From positions 9,871,001-9,935,000 of the forward strand of contig NZ_CP095481.1 in assembly GCF_023023025.1 (NCBI RefSeq): 64,000 nucleotides of DNA, read 5' to 3'. Of the stretch, positions 7,625 to 15,844 are shown piece by piece. The notes below the pieces were generated by a model. It saw nothing but the letters and a program-made list of their open reading frames with translations. It did not search any database and was not told where the DNA came from. This stretch comes from Amycolatopsis sp. WQ 127309. Lineage in GTDB: Bacteria; Actinomycetota; Actinomycetes; Mycobacteriales; Pseudonocardiaceae. A program made the translations under genes and the position numbers. Positions within the stretch are counted from its first letter, which is position 1; every line of letters starts with the position of its first letter.

Positions 7625-8689
7625 TCACGCGGCTCGGCCGGTGGGGCCGAACAGGATGACGCTGCTGTAGCCCTCCATCGGCGCGAACTCCGCGTGCGTC
7701 CGGTTCAGCTGGCCGATGAGGTAGTCCCAGCCCGCCGCGACGTCGTCGATCGCCTTCATGTTCGTCGTGAGGTGCTCGGTCACCGGGGTGAAGAAGTCGT
7801 TCCAGTGCAACGGAACGAACAGCTTCGGCTGCACCTTCGCGACAGTCTGCTCGTAGAACTCGGTGCGGAACGCCGCGTCTTTGCCCACGCTGCCCGCCGT
7901 GCCGCAGAACATCGCGTCCGCCCGGACATCGTCGAGCGCGCCGGGCAGGAACCCCGCCGACGCCTTGATCAGCAACGACCGCGTCCCGTACTCCACCAGG
8001 AAGTCGAACGAGCCGCCCTCGAAGTAGTCCCCGGCGTCCGCGGGCTGGCGCAAGGGCTGCGTGATCGGCGTGCCGTCGCCACCCTTGGTCCCCGGGGAAT
8101 GCTTCGACGCCAGCACCGTGACGGCGAAGTCGCCGATCTTCACCGGCCGGCCGACTTGGTACGGCTGCAGCTGTGCCTCGGGGACGTCGCCGCCGCGGCC
8201 GATGTTGAGCGTGGACGGTGAGCCGTGCAACGTCGCGTTCGTGCGCTTGGCGATGTAGGGCGCGTCGAGCGAGTGGTCGTAGTGGGAGTGCGAGACGAAG
8301 ATGCCCTTGATCCGGTCGGCGCCGACCCGGGCGAGGGTCGCGTCGACCTTCGCCGGGTCCGTCTGGAGCTGACCGAAGATCGCCGTGCGTAGCGAGATGT
8401 CGGTGATGAAGGCGTCGAACAGCAGTTGCGTGGTCCCGTCGTCGACCAGCAGCGTGGTCGTGCCGAGGAACGTGACGCGCACCTCGCCGGGCCGCAGCGC
8501 CCGCTGGTCGTCGACCAGGTGCTCGGCGTAGTCCGCGACGTCACCCGACGGCGTCAGGAAACCGAGGTAGCCGCCGGTGCCGGCCGCGACGACGGCGACC
8601 CCGCCGATGCCCGCGGCCCGGGCCAGCACCTGCCGCCGGGTGAGCTTCTTCTTCGTTGATCCCTTGCCGCTGCTGTCAGCGTCCTGCAT
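7625..8689 (-). CDS. Metallo-beta-lactamase-fold hydrolase with Tat-type signal
   Basis: 354 aa. The N-terminus carries a twin-arginine-like signal: TRRQVLARAAGIGG at residues 17-30, then a hydrophobic Ala/Val/Gly stretch. The mature part is a metallo-beta-lactamase (UlaG/L-ascorbate-lactonase-like) fold with the metal motif SHSHYDHS (His134, His136, Asp138, His139) and the later ligands VLASKHSPG and FVPLHWNDF. It should be a secreted or membrane-attached metal-dependent hydrolase; the substrate is unknown. The ATG at 8689 follows GGGG and keeps the signal at the N-terminus. It is divergent from the TetR gene at 8780, with two symmetric operators between them. Confidence 0.85.
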   Translation of the reverse strand: MQDADSSGKGSTKKKLTRRQVLARAAGIGGVAVVAAGTGGYLGFLTPSGDVADYAEHLVDDQRALRPGEVRVTFLGTTTLLVDDGTTQLLFDAFITDISLRTAIFGQLQTDPAKVDATLARVGADRIKGIFVSHSHYDHSLDAPYIAKRTNATLHGSPSTLNIGRGGDVPEAQLQPYQVGRPVKIGDFAVTVLASKHSPGTKGGDGTPITQPLRQPADAGDYFEGGSFDFLVEYGTRSLLIKASAGFLPGALDDVRADAMFCGTAGSVGKDAAFRTEFYEQTVAKVQPKLFVPLHWNDFFTPVTEHLTTNMKAIDDVAAGWDYLIGQLNRTHAEFAPMEGYSSVILFGPTGRAA

Positions 8690-8705
8690 CGTCCAGCCCC
8701 TTTCG

Positions 8706-8764
8706 AAGTTGGCAGTTTCTGCCACATCTCGACCGTAGCCGATAGTGGCAGAAACTGCCAACTT
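8706..8764. promoter_or_regulatory. Twin palindromic operators between hydrolase and TetR genes
   Basis: Two 20-bp sites, 8706-8725 and 8745-8764, are exact reverse complements of each other and are separated by 19 bp. Each site is itself a palindrome built on TGGCAG and CTGCCA around a TTT or AAA centre. They fill the 90-bp gap between the hydrolase start (8689) and the TetR start (8780), where both promoters must lie. Binding by the neighbouring TetR protein, repressing both directions, is inferred from position and symmetry. Confidence 0.8.
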
Positions 8765-8779
8765 TGCTAGACTGAGGAC

Positions 8780-9409
8780 GTGCAGACGAACGAAGGGACC
8801 GGGCGGCGAGCGGCGAACGCGGCCCGCAAAGAAGCCGCTGTCCGCCTCGCAGCCCTGGAACTCTCGGAACAACGGGGCTTCTCCGCGGTCTCCATGGCCG
8901 ACATCGCGCAGCGCTCCGGCGTCGCCGAACGCACCGTGTTCCGGACCTTCGGCAGCAAAGCCGGGATCTTCTGGCACGACCCCTTCCTCCAGCGCCTGGT
9001 CCACCACCTCGACCCCGCCACCGCTGCCCTGGACCCCCTCACCGCGGTGTCGGACGCCGCCGCCACCGCCGCCCGGGAAATGAGCCGGCAGGACCGCGAC
9101 CTCGAAGCCCGTCGCCGCGCGCTCATCCTGAGCGAGCCCGACCTGATGGGCGTCGGCACCCAGTCGATGGGCCGCAACACCGGCGAACTCGCCCGCCGCA
9201 TCACACCCCCGGACGCCGACGCCGAACAGCAACGACGGCTGTCCCTGTTCGCGCTCTTCTCCGCAATGGCCCTCGCGTTCGTGCGCATGGACCCGGCCAA
9301 ACCGATCGACGACTGGATCACCCAGCTGCACGACGCGCTCTCACTAGCCGCGTTCGGTCCCCTGACCGGCTACGAGTCCCCACGCGAACGGCGCCACACC
9401 TCCAGCTGA
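8780..9409 (+). CDS. TetR-family transcriptional regulator
   Basis: 209 aa. The N-terminal HTH is typical: GFSAVSMADIAQRSGVAERT followed by VFRTFGSKAGIFWHDP, residues about 35-68. The C-terminal ligand domain is not diagnostic. Start is GTG at 8780, at the usual distance from the HTH. It probably represses itself and the divergent metallo-hydrolase through the twin operators at 8706-8764. Its 3' end overlaps the convergent carbohydrate kinase gene by 40 bp. Confidence 0.9.
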   Translation: MQTNEGTGRRAANAARKEAAVRLAALELSEQRGFSAVSMADIAQRSGVAERTVFRTFGSKAGIFWHDPFLQRLVHHLDPATAALDPLTAVSDAAATAAREMSRQDRDLEARRRALILSEPDLMGVGTQSMGRNTGELARRITPPDADAEQQRRLSLFALFSAMALAFVRMDPAKPIDDWITQLHDALSLAAFGPLTGYESPRERRHTSS

Positions 9410-10290
9410 TCCATCGTCGGATACGACGGACGCGCCCCGGGCCGGGTCGCCGCCAGCGCTCCCACCTCGGCAGCGAGCGTGGCCGCCGCGAGGAGGTCGA
9501 GGCCGCGCGAGAGGCCGTAGCCGACGGTGCCGGCGAACGCGTCGCCGCTGCCGGTCGTGTCGACCGCGTCCACGCGCACGGCCGGGATGCGGGTGTACTC
9601 GCCGTCCTCGAAGAGCACGGCGCCCTGGGAGCCCAGCGTCACGATCGCGCGGTGGATTCCCTTGCGCCGGAGCGTGGCGGCGATCTCCGGCCAGCCGCCG
9701 TCGGCCGTGCCCGGCAGCAGCCGGGCCAGTTCGTGGCGGTTGACGACGACCACGAAACAGTCGCGGAGGAGCGCGTCCGCCACCGGCCGGTAGGGCGAGA
9801 GGTTGAGCACCACTTTCGCGCCGTACGTCGCAGCGCGCCGAGCGCAGACGGCGACCGCGCCGAGGGAAACCTCGAGGGCCAGGAGAACGACGTCCGCCTC
9901 CGCTATCGCCGCCTCGACCTCGTCGGTCGCGGTCAGTTTCGCATTGGCCCCCTGAGCGACGACGATGGCGTTCTCGCCGGCCGGATCGACGCTGATGTAC
10001 GCCGAGCCGGTCGGCTCATCCCGGCACACGACGACCCGGTCCGACCTGATCCCGAGGCCGCGAAGGTCGTCCATGACCGTGCGCGCCGCGTCGTCGTCCC
10101 CGACCATCGCGACCAGCTCGACGTCGCCGCCGAGCAGGCGTGCGGCCGCGGCCTGGTTGAAGGACTTGCCGCCCGGGCTGATGCGGACGGACTCGGCCAG
10201 GACGGTCTCCCCCGGCTGCGCGATCGCCGGAACGCGGAGGGAGTGGTCGAGGTTCACCGACCCGACGCTGACGATCCGTTCGGTACTCAA
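9370..10290 (-). CDS. rbsK: Ribokinase-like PfkB-family carbohydrate kinase
   Basis: 306 aa, the usual ribokinase length. The N-terminal PfkB signature is SPGGKSFNQAAAARLLGG (residues 39-56). The C-terminal signature DTTGSGDAFAGTVGYGL has catalytic base Asp250. The beta-sheet lid and NLDHS substrate-side residues near the N-terminus agree with ribokinase. The start is TTG at 10290, overlapping the stop of the MFS gene (TTGA), which makes the two genes translationally coupled. Next to a nucleoside hydrolase and an MFS carrier, the likely job is phosphorylation of ribose released from nucleosides. Deoxyribose or another pentose cannot be excluded. Confidence 0.87.
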   Translation of the reverse strand: MSTERIVSVGSVNLDHSLRVPAIAQPGETVLAESVRISPGGKSFNQAAAARLLGGDVELVAMVGDDDAARTVMDDLRGLGIRSDRVVVCRDEPTGSAYISVDPAGENAIVVAQGANAKLTATDEVEAAIAEADVVLLALEVSLGAVAVCARRAATYGAKVVLNLSPYRPVADALLRDCFVVVVNRHELARLLPGTADGGWPEIAATLRRKGIHRAIVTLGSQGAVLFEDGEYTRIPAVRVDAVDTTGSGDAFAGTVGYGLSRGLDLLAAATLAAEVGALAATRPGARPSYPTMDQLEVWRRSRGDS

Positions 10291-11732
10291 TGGACCCTTC
10301 CGATCAGGGGATCCGCCGCCTCCGCGGAAACGGGACGCGGGATCGCGAACGACACGGCCAGCCCGGCCGCCAGGAGCACCGCGCTGCCGATCGCGGCGGC
10401 GACGTAACCGGCGGCCGGAGCGGCAGGGGACGGGGTCGCCGCGGCCTGGATCGCGTAGATCACCAGGAAGCTGAGACCCGCGCCGATGTTGAAGGCACCG
10501 GTGTTCAGCCCGGGCAGGGAGCCCGGGCGGGCCGCCGGGCTGAGGACGACGCCGAGCCCGTTGAGCATGATGTTCGCCATGCCCGCGTAGGTGACGCCGA
10601 CCCAGACCGCGATGACGAAGAGGAACACCGGGGACGTGCCGCGCACGCCGAAGGTCAGCGCGAGCATGCCCACGATCGTGCCGGCGATGCCCAGCCGCAG
10701 CATGCTCTTGTAACCGAGACCGGCCGCGAGCCGTCCGGCGAGCGGCCCCACCAGCAGTCCGGCCACGGCGTACGGCGTCAGGATGAGCGCCGACACCGCT
10801 TCGGCGCCGAGCCGGTACCCGAGGGCGCCGTCCTGGGCGAGAGCCGGGAGGAGGCCGTTCATCATCGCGAAAACGCCGCCGAGGGTGAGCGCGGTCGTGC
10901 TGACCAGCGCCCAGGTCGACCGTTCCCGCAACTGGGTGGTCGGGACCAAGGGCGCGGAAACGCGGCTTTCGACGAACCAGAACACCGCGAAGGCCGCGGC
11001 GGCCAGTGCGGCGGAACCGATCGCGATCCCCCGGTTCGCCTCGCCGAGCTTGCCCGTCTCGTTGACGGCGAGAAGGGCCGCGCCGACGGCGATGACGAGG
11101 AGCACCGTGCCGCCGACGTCGAGGCGCCGGCGGTCTTCCGCGAAGGATTCGCGGGTCATGAGCCGGACCAGGACCGCCGCGGCGACGGCCACCGCCCCCA
11201 TCGTCCAGAAGACGGACTGGAAACCGTGGTCGGTCACCAGGTAACCACCGAGGAGTGCGTCGAACCCGGCGATCCCGCCGTTGACCGCGGTCACCACCCC
11301 CATGAGCGTCCCGTATTTCTTCGGTTCACGTACCTCGGCCCGCAGCATGACCAGCGCGATCGGGATCACCGGCCCGGACGCGCCCTGGATGATCCGGCCG
11401 GCGAAGAGCAGCTCGATGTTCGGCGCGAGCGCGGCGACCACGCACCCCGCGGCCATCATCAGCAGCGCGCCGCACAGGACCCGGCGCCGGCCGGCGATGT
11501 CCGCCAGGCGGGGCAGGAAAAGCGAGAACACGGCCGCCGCGGTGAAGAACGCGGTCTGGGTGTTCGCGACCGCACCGGCACTGACGTTCAATTGCCGTTG
11601 AATCGACACGAGTGCGGGGCTGAGCATGCTCGCGTTCAGCTGGAAAGCCAGGCACGCGGAAAGCAAAGCCACCATCAATGTCGTTACCGGGGAGCCGGGC
11701 CGGATCGGGTTTACTGGCGTCATTGCCGGCAC
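10287..11732 (-). CDS. MFS transporter, DHA2-like 14-helix family
   Basis: 481 aa with about 14 hydrophobic segments. The loop motif RLADIAGRRRVLCGALLMM (MFS motif A-like) follows helix 2, and GRIIQGASGPVIPIALVML is the helix-4/5 region of DHA2 carriers. It is coupled to the downstream kinase gene and divergent from the LacI regulator at 11797. Its neighbourhood (nucleoside hydrolase, ribokinase) suggests uptake or exchange of nucleosides or ribose rather than the drug export common in this family. That substrate is inferred from context only. Confidence 0.85.
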   Translation of the reverse strand: MPAMTPVNPIRPGSPVTTLMVALLSACLAFQLNASMLSPALVSIQRQLNVSAGAVANTQTAFFTAAAVFSLFLPRLADIAGRRRVLCGALLMMAAGCVVAALAPNIELLFAGRIIQGASGPVIPIALVMLRAEVREPKKYGTLMGVVTAVNGGIAGFDALLGGYLVTDHGFQSVFWTMGAVAVAAAVLVRLMTRESFAEDRRRLDVGGTVLLVIAVGAALLAVNETGKLGEANRGIAIGSAALAAAAFAVFWFVESRVSAPLVPTTQLRERSTWALVSTTALTLGGVFAMMNGLLPALAQDGALGYRLGAEAVSALILTPYAVAGLLVGPLAGRLAAGLGYKSMLRLGIAGTIVGMLALTFGVRGTSPVFLFVIAVWVGVTYAGMANIMLNGLGVVLSPAARPGSLPGLNTGAFNIGAGLSFLVIYAIQAAATPSPAAPAAGYVAAAIGSAVLLAAGLAVSFAIPRPVSAEAADPLIGRVH

Positions 11733-11796
11733 TTTCTGGTCGGGTCAGTAATGTGGTAGACTATTCGGACTTGATCTTTGAATTGACGGTGAGGTA

Positions 11797-12828
11797 ATGG
11801 CGGTTTCACTGCAGGACGTCGCGGACGCCGCGGGCGTGTCGATCGCGACGGCGTCGCGGGCGCTCGGCGGCAAGGCGCGGGTGTCGGAAGCGACGATGCG
11901 CCTCGTGCGGGAGACCGCCGATCGCCTCGGCTACCAGGTGAACGCCCTGGGCAAAGCCCTCCGCGAAGGGTCGGACGGCGTCGTCGGCATCGTCGTTCCC
12001 ATGGTCAGCAATCCGTTCTACGCGTCACTGGTCCATGAATTCGAGGACCAGTTGTCGAAAGTCAACCTGAAATTGCTCATCGCGGATTCACACGGTGAAC
12101 TCGACCGTGAGATCGACCGTCTCGAAGCGCTGGCCAGCCGGCGGGTGCGGGGCATATTCGTCGTACCGGCTTATTTCGATCGTTCGCGGCCCACCATCGC
12201 GAAAATCGCCCACCAGCTCCCGCTCGTCCAGGTCGACCGCCGGGTCGAGGACGACGATTCCCTGGCGTTCGTCGGTGTCGACAACGCGGACGGGATCGGA
12301 CAGGTGCTGCGCCACGTCGCCGGCCAGGGCGCCGAAACCGTCGTGTTCGTCGGAGCCGACGACCGGACCTCGGTCGGCCGGGAGCGCCGGGAAGCGTTCA
12401 CGGCGGGTGTGAAGGAGGCCGGTCTGGTGGCGCAGCGGCCGATCATCGACCGGTACCTGTTCGAGTTCGGGCTTTCCGCGGCGAACCAGCTGATGCGGCG
12501 GTCGAAGCTGCCGGACGCGGTGATCGCGGGTGACGACCTGATCGCGACCGGGCTCCTCGCCGGCTTCGTCCGCCGCGAGCTGTCGGTCCCGGGCGACGTG
12601 CTGATCACCGGGTTCGACGGCACGGTCCTCGCCGACATCTGCAATCCGACCCTGACCACGGTGCAGCAGCCGATGGTGAAGATCGCGGAGGTCGCCGTCG
12701 CTCAGCTGATGCAGCAGATCGACGGCGCCGGCGAGGCCGGAGTGCACGTCCGGCTGCGCACGGCGTTGCGCCCGGGCGGTTCGACGGGCCGCCTGCCCGC
12801 GCGATCGGTTTCCCGCAGCGCTACTTGA
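11797..12828 (+). CDS. LacI-family repressor of the nucleoside cluster
   Basis: 343 aa. The HTH and hinge are textbook: SLQDVADAAGVSIATASRAL at residues 4-23, then the hinge helix region around NALGKALRE. A periplasmic-binding-protein-like sensor domain follows (GIVVPMVSNPFYASLVHEFE; GVDNADGIGQVLRHV; ITGFDGTVLADICNPTLTT VQQP region). It is divergent from the MFS-kinase operon and convergent with the nucleoside hydrolase gene (8-bp overlap), so it sits inside the cluster. Its likely operators are the two LacI-type sites at 13770-13809 in front of the hydrolase. Ribose or a nucleoside is the probable inducer, by inference. Confidence 0.9.
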   Translation: MAVSLQDVADAAGVSIATASRALGGKARVSEATMRLVRETADRLGYQVNALGKALREGSDGVVGIVVPMVSNPFYASLVHEFEDQLSKVNLKLLIADSHGELDREIDRLEALASRRVRGIFVVPAYFDRSRPTIAKIAHQLPLVQVDRRVEDDDSLAFVGVDNADGIGQVLRHVAGQGAETVVFVGADDRTSVGRERREAFTAGVKEAGLVAQRPIIDRYLFEFGLSAANQLMRRSKLPDAVIAGDDLIATGLLAGFVRRELSVPGDVLITGFDGTVLADICNPTLTTVQQPMVKIAEVAVAQLMQQIDGAGEAGVHVRLRTALRPGGSTGRLPARSVSRSAT

Positions 12829-13753
12829 GGTTCGCCACGGCCTCGCGGATCATCTGCCAGAACCTCGGCACGTCCAGGGTGATCGCGATGTCGGCGTTCG
12901 GTTCCTTGCCGAGCATGTCGTGCAGGTCGACCGCCGTGGCGCCGGAGGTGAACTCCCCCTTGGTCTCGACGTCGACGTGGCTGCGCTGGACGGTCGCCAC
13001 GGCCCGATCGATCGCGATCGCGACCGTGATGGGGTCGTGCAGCGGCCCCTCCGGCATGCCTTCGACCGCGTCGTAGGTGCTGCAGAAGAAGCGGAGCAGT
13101 TCGACGCCGAAGGCACTGGTGTTGTTGCCGATCGCGCCGATCGACGCGATCACGTCTTCGGTGATCAGGGCCTGGTGCGAGATGTTGAGCCCGACCATCG
13201 TGATCGGGAGACCGGACTTGAAGACGATGTCAGCCGCCTCGGGGTCGACCCAGGCGTTGAACTCGGGGTAGGCACCGACGTTGCCGCGGCCGGTCGAGCC
13301 ACCCATCCAGATGATCTCCTTGATCTTCTCCTTGAGGTCGGGTCGCACCTCCAGCAGGGTCGCGATGTTGGTGAGCGGCCCGGTCGGGATCAGGGTGACG
13401 GGTTCCGGCGCGTTCAGCAGGAGATCCGCGATCAGTTCGAGCGCGGTGCGGTCGTCCAGCGGGACCGTGGGGGCGGGCAGTTCGGGACCACCGAGTGCGT
13501 TGTCGCCGTGGATCCAGGTCGCCGGGGTGAGCATCCGCCGGAGCGGCTTGTCGGCCCCGGCGGCGACGGGCACGCCCTCGACGCCGGCCACGGTGAGCGC
13601 GACCCGCGCGTTGGTCGTCGTGTGTTCCAGGCGGCCGTTGCCGCCGACGGTCGTGACGCCGAGCAGGTCGATCGCCGGGTTCCCGGCGGCGAGCCAGAGG
13701 GCGAAGACGTCGTCGTGGCCGGGGTCGCAGTCGATGATGACCGGGGTGAGCAT
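12821..13753 (-). CDS. Nucleoside hydrolase (inosine-uridine preferring type)
   Basis: 310 aa. The N-terminal calcium-binding signature is DCDPGHDD (Asp8, Asp10, Asp14, Asp15). Other family motifs are WIHGDNALGG, LIPTGPLTNIATLL, IIWMGGS, EFNAWVDPEAAD and the active-site LHDPITVAIAID. It hydrolyses the N-glycosidic bond of ribonucleosides to base plus ribose. The second ATG (13753) is chosen because AGGAG lies just before it and between the two possible starts. With the ribokinase and carrier it forms a nucleoside-salvage/catabolism set. Two LacI-type operators lie immediately upstream. Confidence 0.93.
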   Translation of the reverse strand: MLTPVIIDCDPGHDDVFALWLAAGNPAIDLLGVTTVGGNGRLEHTTTNARVALTVAGVEGVPVAAGADKPLRRMLTPATWIHGDNALGGPELPAPTVPLDDRTALELIADLLLNAPEPVTLIPTGPLTNIATLLEVRPDLKEKIKEIIWMGGSTGRGNVGAYPEFNAWVDPEAADIVFKSGLPITMVGLNISHQALITEDVIASIGAIGNNTSAFGVELLRFFCSTYDAVEGMPEGPLHDPITVAIAIDRAVATVQRSHVDVETKGEFTSGATAVDLHDMLGKEPNADIAITLDVPRFWQMIREAVANLK

Positions 13754-13769
13754 GGGACTCCTCAACATG

Positions 13770-13828
13770 TGCGGAAACGATTACATCGTGATGCGGAAAC
13801 GATTACATCCACCGATGGGGCTTGTCAA
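13770..13828 (-). promoter_or_regulatory. Promoter of the nucleoside hydrolase gene with two LacI-type operators
   Basis: The 18-bp sequence TGCGGAAACGATTACATC occurs twice, at 13770-13787 and 13792-13809. The copies are 22 bp apart, about two helical turns, so both face the same side of the DNA. On the coding strand each reads TGTAATCGTTTCCGCA, which fits the LacI-family operator pattern TGnAAnCGnTTnC. A TTGACA hexamer lies just upstream in the direction of transcription (13828-13823) and could be the -35 box. Repression by the LacI protein of 11797-12828 is inferred. No similar copy was found before the MFS gene. Confidence 0.78.
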
Positions 13829-13840
13829 GAGCCGCGGAAC

Positions 13841-13873
13841 GCGCCCTTGCCGCCAAGCCGGCGGCAAGGGCGC
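13841..13873 (-). terminator. Strong hairpin terminator after the patatin gene
   Basis: A perfect 14-bp stem (13841-13854 with 13860-13873, GCGCCCTTGCCGCC and its complement) closes a 5-nt loop. It lies 18 bp past the stop of the patatin gene and upstream of the nucleoside hydrolase promoter, so it should insulate the two minus-strand units. There is no T tract, as is usual for terminators of high-GC actinomycetes. Confidence 0.75.
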
Positions 13874-13891
13874 AGGTTTCCTGCTGGCGAG

Positions 13892-14761
13892 TCAGAGGTC
13901 CCAGGCGGCTCGGATCGCCACTGCTTCGCGTTCGGCCTGGCGCCGGCCGATGTGGAGCGCCCGGCCGGCCGTCTCCGGGTCCATCATCTTCACGGGCGCT
14001 TCGAGGTCGCCGAAGTCGGGGTCCACGGCCACCAGCCGGGTTTTTCCGCGCAGCTGGGCCACTTCGGCGTCCGCCTCGATGGTCGAGGCGGATCGAGTGC
14101 CGTCGTCCGGGGCCCCGAGCGGGAGGCAGGACACGACCACGAGAACGTCACTCGGTGGCGCCGCCGCGGCGTTCAGGTGGTTGACGATGCCGCCGTCCAT
14201 GTAGCGGTTTCCGTTGATGGTGACGGTGGGGAACAGCATCGGTATGACGCAGCTGGCCGCGACCGCGTGCAGCAGCGGCACCCCGGATTCTTCGCCCCAC
14301 ACGACGAGCTCGCCGGTGCCGGTGTCGATCGCCGTGCAGCGGAACCCGGCGGGCCAGGCGACACCGTCGAGCATTCCGAGCAGGCCGAGGTACTCGTCTT
14401 CGGTGAGGGTGGTCGGCGCTTCCTGCGCAGCAGAACCGAGTGCCCGCAACGCCTGCCGTTGATCGGTGGCGAAGACGGCTCGGCGCGACGCGTCCAGGAA
14501 GTTCTGCGAGCCCGCCCCCAAGCTGTCGAAGTCCAGCTTCCGCCCCACCTCCGCCAGGACGCCGACTGCGTCGGTGACGTCGCGGCCGCCGGCCAGCAGC
14601 GCACCGACCAGCGATCCCGCCGACGTTCCCACGACCGCCGGCGCTTCCGCCAGGTCGACGCCGGCGTCACGCAGCCCGGTGAGCAGACCCGTCTGCCAAG
14701 CGACGCCGACGGTTCCGCCGCCGCCGAGCACGACCGCGCGGGTATTTCCTCGAGAAGTCAT
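13892..14761 (-). CDS. Patatin-like phospholipase/acyl hydrolase
   Basis: 289 aa. The oxyanion loop is VLGGGGTVGVAWQTGLL, the nucleophile elbow is VGTSAGSLVGALL (Ser47), and the catalytic dyad is completed by YMDGGIVNH (Asp189). These are the three hallmarks of bacterial patatins, which cleave acyl groups from lipids. There is no signal peptide, so the protein is cytoplasmic. The ATG overlaps the amidohydrolase stop (ATGA), so the two genes are translationally coupled and probably controlled together by the divergent TetR gene. The substrate is unknown. Confidence 0.9.
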   Translation of the reverse strand: MTSRGNTRAVVLGGGGTVGVAWQTGLLTGLRDAGVDLAEAPAVVGTSAGSLVGALLAGGRDVTDAVGVLAEVGRKLDFDSLGAGSQNFLDASRRAVFATDQRQALRALGSAAQEAPTTLTEDEYLGLLGMLDGVAWPAGFRCTAIDTGTGELVVWGEESGVPLLHAVAASCVIPMLFPTVTINGNRYMDGGIVNHLNAAAAPPSDVLVVVSCLPLGAPDDGTRSASTIEADAEVAQLRGKTRLVAVDPDFGDLEAPVKMMDPETAGRALHIGRRQAEREAVAIRAAWDL

Positions 14762-15759
14762 TGCTGTTCCTTCGTTGTTGTGATGTCGATGCCGAACAGG
14801 GCGCAGGCGTTGCCTGCGGTGAATTTGTCGCGGTCTTCGTCGGTGGGGAACTCGGTGAGGAACTGCTCGACGTCCGCCTTGGCCGGCTGCTGGAAGGGGT
14901 AGTCGGTGGAGAACAGCAGCCGGTCGGGCGTCGTGACCTCCAGGGCGTGACGCAGCAGCGCCGGCGTGAACATCCCGGAACTGGTGATGTGGACGTTGGA
15001 TCGGACGTAGTCCGACACCTTCCGGTCCAGGCCCGCGATACCCGAAAGGCTGTCGGCGCGATCGGTCCAGAACAGCAGCAGCTCGCCCCAGTGGCCGAGC
15101 ACGAGCTGCAAGCCGGGGTGGCGGTCGAAGGTGCCGCGGACGATCAGGCGCAACGCGGCGAGCGCCGCCTCCAGGTGCCACCCCCAGCCGAACGTCGCCA
15201 AGGCCAGCTCGGTCATCGGGTCGAAGCCGCTGTAGACGGCGTCGCGGACCGTGCGCGAGGGGATCTGCGGGTGGATGAAGATCGGCTGCCGCAGGGCCGC
15301 GGCGGTGGCGAACAGGTCGTCGTAACGCGGATCGTCCAGCGGCGTTTCGCCCGTCCGCCCGTAGACCATCGCGCCGACGAACCCGAGACCGGCCGCGCGT
15401 TCAAGCTCCGCCGCGGCAGCCTGCGGGTCCGCCATCGGCAGGGTGGCGAGCGCCCGCAGCCGCGCAGGGTGCCGGCCGACAGCCTCGGCCGCGACGTCGT
15501 TGGCCCGCCTGCTGAGCGTCCGCGCGGCCGCCGGCTCCAGCGGGTGCGTGCCGGGCGGCGCCAGCGAGAGGATCTGCAGGTCGACGCCCTGGGCGTCCAT
15601 CGCCGCGATCCGGGCGTCGCCGAGGTCGTCGAGACGCTCGAGGTTGTCCCCCAGCTCGTCGAGCACGACGCTCGGGTCGCCGCGGTCCGCCGGGAGCGCC
15701 TTCACCGCCGAGGTGAGCTCGGGCAGGTTCCAGTGTTCTTCGATCGCGATGAGGGCCAC
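14758..15759 (-). CDS. Amidohydrolase-2 family metal-dependent hydrolase/decarboxylase
   Basis: 333 aa. The N-terminus IAIEEHW matches the E-x-H metal-binding start of the non-hydrolytic decarboxylase branch (gamma-resorcylate decarboxylase, ACMSD relatives) instead of the HxH of classic amidohydrolases. Further expected metal or catalytic positions are the His in IFIHPQ, the His in LVLGHWGE and the Asp in FSTDYPFQQP. It is probably a Zn- or Mn-dependent decarboxylase or hydrolase of an aromatic or related acid; the substrate is unknown. It is first in an operon with a patatin gene and is preceded by repeated CGCTCAAC half-sites, the likely operator of the divergent TetR protein. Confidence 0.87.
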   Translation of the reverse strand: MALIAIEEHWNLPELTSAVKALPADRGDPSVVLDELGDNLERLDDLGDARIAAMDAQGVDLQILSLAPPGTHPLEPAAARTLSRRANDVAAEAVGRHPARLRALATLPMADPQAAAAELERAAGLGFVGAMVYGRTGETPLDDPRYDDLFATAAALRQPIFIHPQIPSRTVRDAVYSGFDPMTELALATFGWGWHLEAALAALRLIVRGTFDRHPGLQLVLGHWGELLLFWTDRADSLSGIAGLDRKVSDYVRSNVHITSSGMFTPALLRHALEVTTPDRLLFSTDYPFQQPAKADVEQFLTEFPTDEDRDKFTAGNACALFGIDITTTKEQQ

Positions 15760-15784
15760 GCCAGATCTCCCGGTCCGGGCAGTC

Positions 15785-15827
15785 CGCTCAACCGCCGTTG
15801 AGCGAGACGGTACACGAATCGCTCAAC
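15785..15827. promoter_or_regulatory. Three half-sites of a probable TetR operator
   Basis: The octamer CGCTCAAC occurs at 15785-15792 and 15820-15827, and its complement GTTGAGCG at 15797-15804. The first two make a palindrome with a 4-bp spacer. The second and third make one with 9-bp arms and a 13-bp spacer. They lie between the divergent amidohydrolase (start 15759) and TetR (start 15845) genes. One or two regulator dimers could bind; which pair is used cannot be seen. Confidence 0.72.
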
Positions 15828-15844
15828 GACTGTAGAGTGAAGTG

